Shown here piece after piece: positions 8,850 through 20,064 of a DNA stretch of 23,110 nucleotides. The stretch is taken from the NCBI GenBank assembly GCA_002081555.1, contig MZNV01002668.1:1-23110 (forward strand), in the 5' to 3' direction. How positions within the stretch are numbered: the first letter of the stretch is position 1; each line of letters begins with the position of its first letter. The translations under genes and the position numbers were made by a program. Below the pieces are notes generated by a model. That model searched no databases and was not told where the DNA came from. It was given only the letters and a program-made list of their open reading frames with translations. The stretch comes from Protostelium mycophagum. Its lineage: Eukaryota; Evosea; Variosea; Protosteliida; Protosteliaceae.

Positions 8850-11144
8850 TTATTTATTTGAGTGCATGTATTCCATAAAGACGTTCACGTCCTCCTTTAG
8901 CACCGAGACGATGGCAGGGTCAAAATTATGACAATTAATTCTACTCTGTGTCCTACTCGCCGACTGTTCCAATGCCATACCAAATTTGCTGAAATCTTCA
9001 GTTTTATAATGTGTTGTAGATGCTCACTTCTTTTTGGCAGAATTGGCGGGAGTTGCAGAGAGGCCAGAAACGACAAAAGCATTATTGGCGGGATCAAAGC
9101 AACACAATACAAGAGGCTTCTTCTGCGACTTTCCAAACTCCTGCACACCGTCATTTCAAATTTCAAAACCTCATTTGGGCGGGAAATCATGATGACGTCA
9201 TCTCACCAACAGAATTTCCTTGATATATTCTCCCAATCTGACGAGAGGTGAAGCGTTGACAAAAATACCGCAGTCTAATGCGTTGTTGATGTAGGCGTAA
9301 CGGAATGGACCATCCTTATTCAAAACTTGCTTCTCGATGATCATCGTGCCTTGTCTGATGAGGTTCTGGAAATTTCAGTGATACTTCGGTGAATTGACAT
9401 GGAAAGATGACATGATGTTGACATACAGGTCAGAAGATATTTACTACTTTACCAAAAGCCTTTTTTCTGAAATAGTTTTTCAAGACATCACTATTGAAAT
9501 TTTACTGACCTGCTGTATGGTGATTGCTTGTTGTATTCCGGACTCTAATGCGGAGGTGTTGAGTTCTCCGCTTCTCAGAGCATCGAGAGCCTGCCAAAAA
9601 TTCTTGGAAAAATCAGCACCACTGCACAGCAACGCTTCTATTGCCATAGCAACATCAGCTGCAGAGACTTGAAGGCGGTATCCAAGGTTCTGAAATTTTC
9701 AGAGAAATGTACCTGAAAATTCATGGAAAAGGAGATGTAATTTCGATGAAATTTACCTTGTGGAAGGATTTATATTTGAGTTCGTGAAGGCCATAAGGAG
9801 CAGACACTTCTTGTAATTTATCGATCACTATACCAACCGTCATTATTCAAATTCAAATTTTGGCGGGAACTCACCCGTGGTTTTGTCGGTGGTATTCATA
9901 CTGGACCATTTATTTGAGCACTCCTCCAAACGCACACCCAACTTGACCAAAATGGTTTTCAGACTCTTCTTTCCATGTTCTATCAGAGCATTTCAGAATG
10001 TCTCATGTGATGTGATGATGGTTGGTACCTGTCCATATAGCGAGGCGGCTGGCCACATAAGTGGAGTGATACATGCTTTCAAACAAAGTCCAGTGTCTAT
10101 AGAGTGGGAACCTGTCAAAATAAATTTCTGTTTCTTGGGGACCGAATATTTGTGCTGATTGTACAGGAAATTTCGTGGAAAACTCACTTGAATTCGTTTG
10201 CGCATGTGATGGAATCGTCGAATTTCGCCTCTTGTGCGTATTGTGAAGCTCTCGAAAAGGTGGAATTTATTTCTCTGAAGTACGCCAGTTCTCTATTGTA
10301 GATGTCGTCGTCAAGGCGACCGTGTATGTACTGCGTTGTAAAACCGATGATACCCAACCTCAAAATTATTAATAAAAGAATAATATATTTTTAGGCCCCA
10401 AAGAATGCGGGTATGAGCCATTTCTTGTCTATACACAAAACAGAAGAAATGCAAAATCTCACCACAGATGCTCTAAAGTTGCCTTTTTTATCTGTTGGCT
10501 CATCTCAAACATCATATGTGAAGCCTGCATCAAGTCAATAAATGAAATAGATTTCAGAATGATGAGACTCACAGAGATTCCATAGTAAGAGCCGATGAGA
10601 CGCCTTCCATTATCCTCTTGATTCTCTTTATCTTGATCATTTTCTGAGTAGATGTCTGCTGGAAATACGATGACCTATCGTTGTTTACTCCATGAATGAT
10701 TATTTAATATCACCTGGTGTTGATCGTCCAAATTTTGTTGATGAATTGGAAGGTGAGAATCACAGATGAAAATGGTGACATGTGATGGGATGTCTAAAAA
10801 TTGAAGCACAGGTATCGGACCACCACAGTTGATCATCACGACAGAGAAGATGTCGTCGGTGACATCTTCTCTGCAGCACACAACTAGCTCCTCATAGCTG
10901 GTGACTGGTCTTATGGTGTATGCGATGAATTCGTGTTGAAAGAGATTGGCCAAAATGAGACAGGCGCAGACGGAATCTGCATCGTGAGAGACGAAGATAA
11001 TGACCTTTCCCTCTGTGCTGAAGTCCTGTCGCTCTTTCTTGAATTTGTATCCCTCAGATTTTATGAGCTTGAATGCACCTGATGGAAGTCAAACGCTTTT
11101 TTCTTGAACTTCTCACTCTCTAGCTCTGTGATGCCAATATACAT
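8850..11144 (-). CDS. CDC45: CDC45 replication initiation factor
   Basis: Twelve exons, 5' to 3': 11117-11144, 10714-11078, 10573-10674, 10463-10524, 10188-10358, 10029-10111, 9875-9979, 9757-9827, 9510-9689, 9207-9365, 9028-9140, 8850-8988; every junction keeps phase. The product is 525 residues (human 566). CDC45 landmarks in order: VIIFVSHDADSVCACLIL, VMINCGGPIPVLQFLDIP, IFICDSHLPIH, YYGISASHMMFEMSQQ, FPLYRHWTLFESMYHSTYVA, FSKNFWQALDALRSGEL, GPFRYAYINNA, the segment PLVLCCFDPANNAFVVSG, and NKFGMALEQSA near the C-terminus. CDC45 joins MCM2-7 and GINS to form the CMG helicase at replication forks. The usual long acidic loop after CDSH is short here (SENDQDKENQED). Start: first Met (MYIGITELES) before a 38-base intron. 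It shares a 138-base promoter with the gene at 11283, and an E2F-type motif lies 46 bases before the ATG. Confidence 0.96.
8853..8858 (-). terminator. AATAAA adjoining the CDC45 stop codon
   Basis: The last codons read AAT AAA TAA, so the hexamer directly precedes the stop (8850-8852). It is the only canonical signal close to this end. Confidence 0.4.
10167..10187 (-). repeat. Shared intron 5' end, copy 1 (CDC45 intron)
   Basis: The first 21 bases of this CDC45 intron, from the GTGAG donor on the minus strand through a GAAATTTC palindrome, are identical to the first 21 bases of the beta-amylase intron at 12481-12501. Confidence 0.85.
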
Positions 11145-11189
11145 TTCAGTATTGGTGTTCTGTCGAGAGAATTCGAATCCGCGAAAATG

Positions 11190-11197
11190 GCGGGAAA
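11190..11197 (-). promoter_or_regulatory. E2F-type site in the CDC45 / mitochondrial-protein divergent promoter
   Basis: The minus strand reads TTTCCCGC, an exact match to the E2F consensus TTTSSCGC, followed by ATTTTCGCG (to 11181), a second related half-site. It ends 46 bases before the CDC45 ATG and 86 bases before the divergent ATG at 11283. CDC45 is an E2F target in animals and plants. Caution: the same octamer also occurs in introns and exons elsewhere in this window. Confidence 0.45.
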
Positions 11198-11282
11198 GAA
11201 CAGACGTTGTAGATAGACGTTCTAAAATCAACGATTTTCTGGTTGGTTTTTCATCTTTGAAATCACGGGATCATAAATCATC

Positions 11283-11888
11283 ATGAGCTTCGTTCTGAAG
11301 AGCTCCTCCTCTGCGCGTACGCAGTTATTCCACTTCAACAACCGATTCACTTGCATCCCACGCACGCAGATCCATAGCTTATCAGCAACACCTTTCAAGG
11401 GTGTGCACAAGATACAGCCAGTTGCCTCCAAATTGTTCAACCAAGGAAGAACCTTTTCGACTGCTTCTCGTCCTCGCTCTTCCTCTATTGATGACCAAGA
11501 TGATATGAGAATTGTTGTGGTGAGTGATTTCTTCTCACAAAAGTCGAGCTCAACATCGTGCAGGAAGATGCTGACAATGGTGATGTTTGTGTAGCGGTGA
11601 GTGTGAAATTGACAATGTGTTTTTGACAACTGTTCAGCCCTCAAACTCTGATGAATGTGGAGACATTGGCATAGCGGTAGAATCATCACTCACAATCTTT
11701 AATATGACATTTTACAGCCTGCTCTCCATCCTCTATGGATGACAAAGATGGCCAGAATGTTTTCAGCCATTCCGTATGTAAATGTGCTATTCAATTGCCT
11801 TCAGACCAGCTGGGTGCGTCATTTCATTCTCAAATGATTTTATTTTACATTTTCTGATGAGGACAGTTGCATCTGGATCACTTTATGA
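11283..11888 (+). CDS. Small protein with mitochondrial-type presequence
   Basis: Exons 11283-11519, 11564-11596, 11638-11676, 11718-11773, then either a 9-base micro-exon (11805-11813) joined to 11867-11888, or read-through from 11805. The first four joins are in phase. The product is about 130 residues. It opens MSFVLKSSSSARTQLFHF and stays rich in Ser, Arg, Lys and aromatics with no acidic residue for about 68 residues, as in a mitochondrial targeting sequence; QGRTFSTASRP resembles a processing region. The mature part holds short acidic, Cys-containing pieces (EDADNGDVCVA, SNSDECGDIGIA). I do not recognise a family. It diverges from CDC45 across 138 bases. AATAAA at 11917 fits a gene end near 11888 and argues against the read-through form, which would stop at about 11933. 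Confidence 0.55.
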
Positions 11889-11916
11889 AGAGCAAGCATT
11901 TCATTGTCTAAATGGC

Positions 11917-11922
11917 AATAAA
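11917..11922 (+). terminator. AATAAA of the small mitochondrial-type gene
   Basis: AATAAA lies 29 bases after the preferred stop codon (11886-11888). Confidence 0.5.
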
Positions 11923-12068
11923 AGGCAAATGTAAATTCGTAAAATTAGATCAATTCTATGAATAGAATTTTGTAGCCCTCAAAGATCTCGTTAGTTACCG
12001 CGTCAATTGCGTGAAATCCTCGGTACAGCCACCAGAACCCATCGTCAGCAAAAGTGTAGTGTTACACG

Positions 12069-12072
12069 TTTA

Positions 12073-12074
<2 letters not shown>
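12069..12074 (-). terminator. AATAAA overlapping the beta-amylase stop codon
   Basis: The 3' end reads AAT TAA TAAA on the minus strand; the hexamer begins inside the stop codon (12073-12075). Confidence 0.55.
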
Positions 12075-14137
<2,063 letters not shown>

Positions 14138-14690
14138 GCTTCTATGTATGGGGACAAAGATCGTTTGTCCAGCGGAAAAACGGATTCAAACCACGAATTC
14201 TCCGAAAACTCCGAACCTTGCTGTCGACAATTTTATCTGTTTTTCAGGAAAAGCTGCTTCTTTCTGTTTTATCATAAGGCCGAAGTACATTTAATCCTCT
14301 ATAATGAATTAATGAACTAGAAGTTTATTCACGCGTATATATAAAATGTGTAATCTGTCAAAATGTGATCATATGGTTCAGAAATAGAGTAAGTAAACTT
14401 ACTTGCATCTACCACGAGAGGTGCCAGAAGCCCATCACACCACTTCCTGTGCAGAAACGTTCACTCTTCAACCTCATCAAACTCCTCACATTCTCTGAAC
14501 ATAGTACAGAAGGGCATGCTACAGATGCAGTAGAAGAAGATGTCCTCTGGTTCTCATCTCAGGAACGATGCACGACTTGTCTTCTATATTAAATTGTGTA
14601 CATACAGTGGCCGACATTCTAGTGTCAATAGAACTATCAACCTTTCTTAATGAAAAAAGGACGGGGTCATTGTTGAGCATTTTATTGTTA
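14138..14690. other. Interval between beta-amylase and G-alpha genes
   Basis: About 550 bases. The last 50 before G-alpha are its 3' end. The rest should include the beta-amylase promoter. The plus strand is open from 14365 to the stop at 14590-14592, with a possible GTAAGT..GAG intron at 14391-14420 and a tail reading SLFNLIKLLTF; it has no recognisable domain, and I cannot decide whether it is coding. Confidence 0.4.
14681..14686 (-). terminator. AATAAA just after the G-alpha stop codon
   Basis: Only four bases separate the hexamer from the stop codon (14691-14693). Confidence 0.55.
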
Positions 14691-16077
14691 TTACACGAAC
14701 ATCTCTCCCATTGCCTTGCTGACAATCGTCTTTCTAACCGCTTTGAAGATGAGGTCGATATTTTCTGTGTCTATAGCGCATGTCAGGTGATGGAAGGTCT
14801 CATGAGGTGACTGGTTCTTCTCCAAAAACCTTTGGACGATGAAGTTGCTGGCAGCTTCGAAATTCGCTCCACCTGTTTGAAATGAGCGAAAATCCTATAA
14901 ACGCAAACTACAATGTTGTAGACGCACCGGTGTAGTTGGGGAAGCATGTGGTCAGCGGGACGCGCTTGATCTTGTCTTCGAAGAGATCTTTCTTGTTTAA
15001 GAATAAAATAAAGGGGACGGTTCTGTCATCTGTCAATATACAATCATGGAAATATCGACGAAATTTCACCTGAACCATTGGATGTTGGACATTTCCTCGA
15101 AAAGTAGAAGGGATTCTATCATTCTGTTTTGTGACTCGTCCTCTCTCAATTTTTGGTCGTACTCGTTAAGAGACGCGCAGAAGAGCACGGCTGTAACCGA
15201 GTCGAAACAGTGGATCCATCTACAACTCGTCAATATTGTTCGAGGAACGGATACAAAAAGGGCGGGAAACTCACTTCCGTCTTTCGGACCTCTGGCCTCC
15301 GACATCAACCATGCGGAACGAGCAGTCAGAGAAGACAAATTCAGCCTCCTCTATACCGGTAGTTCTTACACGAGCTCTTAAGACATCGTCCTGTGTGGGC
15401 TGGAAGTCTGGTGCCATAAATCGATCCAGATTATCAAAGAAACTGTTTCTGATCAGTATCATTGTGAAAGAAATGGACAGATCACATCATTGCTGGAAGA
15501 ATGACGTTAAGATGAAAGATAAACACTCACTATTTGGCAGAGTCATTCAATTGGTAAGACTCATCACGCTTTTCATACACTTGTTGAATACCTTCGTCTT
15601 GCCATAAAGCCTTGATGTCCTCTGCGATTTGTTGATTCCATGCATCACCTCCTGCGGGGACTCTTGAGATACGTTCTCTTCTTTTCTAATGAAAGTCAAT
15701 TTAAATCATAGGAACAATTAGAAGCTCACAGCGTTCTCAGGGTCTTTAAGAGGTGTCTCCAGTTGATCCATCGCATATATGATAGTCTTCATTTGGGTTA
15801 TGCAGTTACCGTAAATGATGTATTTGTATGTGGCGAGCTCTTCCGGTGTGTATCCTCCATTAAGTTGAATAATCTTCATCTGCTTAAAGACCGTACTCTT
15901 TCCAGACTCTCCAGTGCCTTATGCGCGGTCGGAACTCCATATCATATCATCTATCGACATACCTAGCAGCAAGAGCTTCACTTGGGTCGTGTATTTCTTC
16001 TTCTCTGCTGCTAAGATCTTCTCGACATCCTTATTCCTTTTCCCCTCCTTCCCACCTCCGTTCGCGCAGCAGGCCAT
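14691..16077 (-). CDS. Heterotrimeric G-protein alpha subunit
   Basis: Seven exons, 5' to 3': 15963-16077, 15730-15917, 15531-15685, 15275-15442, 15070-15219, 14928-15022, 14691-14872, giving 350 residues, the standard length. All guanine-nucleotide motifs are present: [10 protein letters not shown]-loop (39-47), switch [10 protein letters not shown] with the ADP-ribosylatable Arg (R179), [12 protein letters not shown] (catalytic Q203), FLNKKDLF and TCAIDT. It should cycle between GDP and GTP states at the plasma membrane downstream of GPCRs and bind beta-gamma. The N-terminus is MACC: no Gly2 for myristoylation, but adjacent cysteines suited to palmitoylation. The C-terminus, KAMGEMFV, lacks the pertussis-toxin cysteine at -4. 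One acceptor (15022) is the second of two tandem ACAG sites; the first would bring in a stop codon. Confidence 0.97.
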
Positions 16078-16325
16078 GTTGGTATCTTGAAATGGGTGAG
16101 AAATCTTCTTGTCAAGCACAGGGAATTTTAAAGGGACATTGAAACAGATATGTAGTCACATAATCTGTAATGATGTATTTTAGGGCTCTGCGGGCAACCT
16201 ACTTTGACTACCCTATTGTCTGAAGGATGTTCCTTCGTTCTGAACACAATGAACGACAAAATGCAGACGATAACAAAGCACATTGTCCGTAACTCACCTG
16301 AAAAAGACTACTAAAAGAGAAGACA

Positions 16326-16472
16326 CTACCCGCTCGATGCCTTTGGATGGTTGGCCTCCGTTGTGGGCAACGAAAATGGATTATGTTCTCCCGCCTGGAA
16401 AACTACCAACAACTTGGGGTTGTCCACTTCTCCCTGCCGGCGATGAACAAAATATTCCACAAGGGATGACAT
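16326..16472 (-). CDS. Possible 48-residue peptide gene
   Basis: An ATG-to-TAG frame on the minus strand reads MSSLVEYFVHRRQGEVDNPK, then LLVVFQAGEHNPFSLPTTEA and a short tail. Codon use and composition look protein-like rather than random, but the length is below what can be trusted, no family is recognised and no flanking exon is evident. It could be a remnant or a 5' piece of a spliced gene. Confidence 0.3.
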   Translation of the reverse strand: MSSLVEYFVHRRQGEVDNPKLLVVFQAGEHNPFSLPTTEANHPKASSG

Positions 16473-16525
16473 GCGCGCTTGATCACCAACACTTGGAATC
16501 ATGATGTTATACGAAGTCTAGATTC

Positions 16526-16531
16526 TTTATT
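16526..16531 (-). terminator. AATAAA of the CEP78 gene
   Basis: The hexamer lies 55 bases beyond the CEP78 stop codon (16587-16589) on the minus strand. Confidence 0.5.
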
Positions 16532-16586
16532 TCAATCAGATCTCCGTTGTTCCATCAGATCGATCACCTAAGGACTTGAGCGACAA

Positions 16587-18605
16587 TCAATCGGTTGCCA
16601 ATACCTCATGTAAACGACGAAATGAGTGTTCTAGGACATCCATGAGCCTCTCTTGCTCGGGTGAAATATATCCATCCAAGCTGCTCGATTGCAAGAAGGA
16701 CAACTCTTGTTGCAGCAGTTGGTGTTGCCTCATTATGTCTTGGATTTGTGCGGGTACATCATTTTCGTCTGCAAAGAGACTCATATCCTACTGCGTTCAG
16801 AAGTCATACGAACAGATGAGACATTGTTTCGACACGACTCCATTATTTGTTGGCATGTTGTGTTGCTCAAAACGCAACATGTCAAATAAATAAATTTAAT
16901 TGCGTTTTGTAGGTTGACAAAAACTCTTTTGCTTGCCACAATTGATCTAATGATGTGATTAATGAATGAATCTGTACCGAAGTTGTTGGAGTGTCTTGTG
17001 CAAAGGTTGTTGTGGTGTTTTCTGAATATGTTCTTGGTTGGATATATTCAGTATCAAAATGTGTCGAGTCTATCGTGCTGTTTTGTGTCTTCACGGTTTC
17101 TTCATGATCCAAATCGTCGATCGAAATTTCGTCGAAATTTCTTCTGTCTTCTGATCTTGATCAAATTTATATTTTTGAATTTTATTTTTATATTTTTTAA
17201 ATTTCTTTTTACCTGTAATTACACTGTTATGATCTGAGGGTGTTGTGACTGCAGAGAAATCTTGTGATGTCTCAACTGTATTGAAGGAGATGTCTTCTTC
17301 ATATCTTGATGACGTCATTGATGTATGTAACTGTACATGTGGCGGATGCGCTGGAGGGATCTTCTTGAATTCGACACTTTGTGTTGAAGATTTGGTCTGC
17401 CGTTTGGCACTTGATCTTGTGGCGCCAATGTTGGATTGACACATTGCACGAATATTTTGTAGTGTCTTTGCGTCTGCAGTTATTTTATATGCGGCTTAGA
17501 ATTTTTGCATCATTGTATGTTACCTATATTTTTGTTGTTGAACAGATCGAAGTTAATGATTGTTCTGTTGTCCATCATCATCTCCTCTACCGCCTTCGCC
17601 CCCTCTCCTCTGACAAAATTTCCATTCATGTCGACACTCTGAACGAAACCATCAGAATGAAGAACTTCTGCAAGACTGATGGCACTATAAAATATTAGAA
17701 CATCTTGTCGAAGCGCACTGCACACACGTTAAATTCCCCAACCGATTCTTTCTGATATCTATAAAATCTAATCCACTGGGCCTGATGAGGTCATCATTCA
17801 CTCTTCTGGACCCCCTCAAATTGAATTGCCAAGCCAAAGTATGTCTCCTCCCTTGGTGATGCCGCAGAAGACGAGCGAGCCTCTTCCCACTTTTGTCTGT
17901 CAACTCACAAGATGACAGATCTAATATGCTGATGTGATTATTTTGAACGAGGCCGTCAAGCAGGATGTGAAAACCGTCGTCGCCGACTTTGCAATTCGGT
18001 AGTGCTAATGTGTGAAGCGGCATGCGGTCAGGACTCCGCGGATAATTGCCTTCTTCCCATCTCTGGCTGTTCATTTCAGGCTGAAACTAAGCAAAAGGTC
18101 ATTCACTTACCTATTTTTGATCAGAGAGTGGCTGACCTGACGGATGGCGTCTAAAGAGAGATGGATCCCGTTGAGCTCAAGCTGCCCAAGGCACGTCGAA
18201 ATGCTGATGCAATCTCCAATCGATCTGCATAGTTTAATTGATTGTGAATCTGCCCTCTGACACTTACTTTCCAAGTCTTGCTGACACTGCTGCTTGATGA
18301 ATTGCTGGGCCGGTTCTCGCATTTTGCTTCACCGCAAGGCGATCATCTGCGGCGTCTATTCAAGAAATTGTTTCATGAAGCTTCTTACCACAAGATAAAG
18401 AAATTTCTCTCAGATTGGTGGTTTGAGGAAGAGCATAGAATACAGGTTGCCATTCTTGGGCTGTTATGCGATCACATTTTACCACTAATCTTCTATCTCC
18501 ACTATGAGCCACAAATGGCGACCTCTCAAGGTGGAATTTACTGGTGAGGCCAGATTTTGAACATCCTCGAAGGTAAGCGCGGTGAAAGTCATCATGTGCC
18601 TCCAT
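16587..18605 (-). CDS. CEP78: CEP78-like centrosomal leucine-rich-repeat protein
   Basis: Nine exons, 5' to 3': 18389-18605, 18268-18346, 18111-18224, 17728-18066, 17524-17684, 17213-17473, 16919-17150, 16810-16865, 16587-16768, giving 546 residues with phase kept throughout. The N-terminal half is a ribonuclease-inhibitor-type LRR array (CLGQLELNGIHLS, LPNCKVGDDGFHILLDGL, ISILDLSSCELTDKSGKRLA, GNFVRGEGAKAVEEMM). RRHTLAWQFNLRG after the fourth repeat matches the RRHEETWAESLRY insertion that marks vertebrate CEP78, and the C-terminal LEHSFRRLHEVL resembles its IENSFQKFHAFL. A Ser/Thr-rich linker joins the two. CEP78 acts at mature centrioles and in ciliogenesis, so a centriole-bearing organism is implied. 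Start: Met 18605 (MEAHDDFHRAY) aligns with the family start; an upstream MGGKITP frame is out of phase. Exons 7-9 are less certain. Confidence 0.85.
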
Positions 18606-18754
18606 ACCTGAATTTGAAAAGTTGCAAGCGCGGGAGTAATTTTGCCTCCCATATTACAACGAGACGAGTTTCGGTCTGGTACAGCCTCTACAGCAACCAA
18701 CACCAACAGAATAATTGTTTATAGCTTTGATTTATCACCGCTTTTGCCCCCATT

Positions 18755-18760
18755 TTTATT
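18755..18760 (-). terminator. AATAAA overlapping the stop of the polymerase-alpha-like gene
   Basis: The codons GAA TAA AAA contain AATAAA; the stop (18756-18758) is inside the hexamer. Confidence 0.55.
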
Positions 18761-19805
18761 CGCCGATCAGCTCTTCAATCGTTCTGTCCGTCTCTCTTCT
18801 GGATTCTTCCAGCTGTTCATTCAACCAATCTCTCAGCTCTTGCCTTTGCTTCTGCACTGCTTCTATTTTCTGCATAAACTTTTGATCGACATGCCTCATC
18901 CTCTCTAAAAATATACATGAGGATTTGAAATTTGAAAGCAGCGGTTTACCTCTCTTTTTCAACCTCCGTGTTGATCTGCTGATGTCATACTGTATGAGCG
19001 TGGGAAATGACTTTCGTTGTATGTGTGTTGGTATCTTGATATTTTTCTTCTGCATTTCTTTCACATTCTGTGACATAGAGGTCATGATCTTGGAGTAAAC
19101 ACTAGGACCCTTTCTCTGTACAGTGACCACGCTATTGTTTGTCTTATTTGAGAAGGCGCTCTGAAATTTTGTGAGCACCGACGACCCATTTTTGAATGGT
19201 GTTGTCTTTGTTGGTGAAGAAACCACCGTTGGTTTGACCCGATTAGAGGGTACATAAGGTTCATATGCGCTAGCATTGGTTGAAGTTGGGATTGGACGCC
19301 TGAAAGGGGATGCATATATGCCTGATGGAAGTGCGACCCGAGATGGTGGCTCATATGGCTTGTGTGCTGGAACTGTTGATTTCGCAGGTGATTTTTGAGA
19401 CTTAGTGGGTGAATTGATGTTTGATGTTGTTGAAATGGTCGGTGAAGGTAATGTCACTATGGGCTTTGGTTGTGATATCTGATTGATTGGAGTGTTTTTG
19501 AAAAAGGAGCTGATATCAGTTCGTGGTCGCTGAGGCGGTCTTTTGTTTGTCATTGGAGAAGGATCTGGGCTCTCCTCCTCTGTGAAATCAGCCGAAAATT
19601 TGAACCTCTTTAAAGGAATCTCACCATCTGACTCGATATAATCTTGACAGGCGTTACCATCATCGTCCACGATGAAATCGTCTCTCCAACATGGAAGCAT
19701 CTGACCTTGGTCATCATACATATCAGATTGACTCAAGTCTGGTTTTCTTCTCTTTTTCTCATTCACTTTAGAGGCAAGCCTCTCCAGCGCTTCTCTTCCA
19801 TTCAT
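18756..19805 (-). CDS. Protein with a DNA polymerase alpha N-terminal-like segment
   Basis: Exons 18950-19805 and 18756-18904, split by a 45-base intron that is itself open, give 334 residues (349 if unspliced). The first 65 residues, with REALERLASKV and RDDFIVDDDGNACQDYIESD, resemble the start of polymerase alpha p180 (REALERLK ... DDDWIVDDDGIGYVEDG). There is no exonuclease or polymerase domain. The middle is Ser/Pro/Thr-rich and disordered, with RTDISSFFK resembling a PCNA-interaction motif (QxxIxxFF without the Gln) and two related APFRRPIP/YEPYVPSNR-type segments. The C-terminus is a basic then coiled-coil region (KIEAVQKQRQELRDWLNEQL). Probably nuclear; a replication role is inferred from the N-terminus and from the E2F-type motif 55 bases upstream. 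It may instead be an unrelated disordered protein with a chance IVDDDG match. Confidence 0.75.
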   Translation of the reverse strand: MNGREALERLASKVNEKKRRKPDLSQSDMYDDQGQMLPCWRDDFIVDDDGNACQDYIESDGEIPLKRFKFSADFTEEESPDPSPMTNKRPPQRPRTDISSFFKNTPINQISQPKPIVTLPSPTISTTSNINSPTKSQKSPAKSTVPAHKPYEPPSRVALPSGIYASPFRRPIPTSTNASAYEPYVPSNRVKPTVVSSPTKTTPFKNGSSVLTKFQSAFSNKTNNSVVTVQRKGPSVYSKIMTSMSQNVKEMQKKNIKIPTHIQRKSFPTLIQYDISRSTRRLKKRGKPLLSNFKSSCIFLERMRHVDQKFMQKIEAVQKQRQELRDWLNEQLEESRRETDRTIEELIGE

Positions 19806-19859
19806 GATGCTTCTTTGCGGATGTGTCGGAATGATCGATATTCAAACAAAATATTTTTC

Positions 19860-19867
19860 GCGGCAAA
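19860..19867 (-). promoter_or_regulatory. E2F-type site upstream of the polymerase-alpha-like gene
   Basis: The minus strand reads TTTGCCGC, within a near-palindrome TTTTTGCCGCGAAAAA, ending 55 bases before ATG 19805. Its orientation and distance are close to those of the CDC45 site. A possible donor, CTTG/GTAAGT, upstream at about 19909 means it could lie in a 5' UTR intron. Confidence 0.35.
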
Positions 19868-20055
19868 AAAATTAACGGCTTTTCGCAAGCGAATGAAAAG
19901 CAACTTACCAAGTTCTTTGTAAAATCAACACCGTTTGCTTGTCTAAAACGGGCAGTGCACAAAGATATGGAACTTCATTGACAGAAGGTGAGATCGTCTT
20001 TGTACCTTCGATTGCAGCAGAACCCAGCTGTGATATCGCAAAGGTATATTTCAAA

Positions 20056-20061
20056 TTTATT
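20056..20061 (-). terminator. AATAAA after the F-box/MSP gene stop codon
   Basis: The 3' end reads TAT TAA AATAATAAA; the hexamer begins three bases after the stop (20065-20067). Confidence 0.55.
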
Positions 20062-20064
20062 ATT

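Larger units (their letters stand above)
16078..16586. other. Interval between G-alpha and CEP78, with a possible tiny gene
   Basis: About 510 bases. The side near 16078 should hold the G-alpha promoter and leader; the side near 16587 holds the CEP78 3' end with a polyadenylation signal. The only coding-like content is the short minus-strand ORF listed at 16326-16472. Confidence 0.45.

Noticed and set aside
15236-15607. 123-codon plus-strand frame
   Set aside because: It is antisense to G-alpha exons that carry unmistakable GTPase motifs.
17117-17140. GAAATTTCGTCGAAATTTC in CEP78 as an intron end
   Set aside because: It resembles the intron motif, but the best phase-consistent CEP78 model puts it inside exon 7 (FDEISIDD), so I do not count it as splice-linked.
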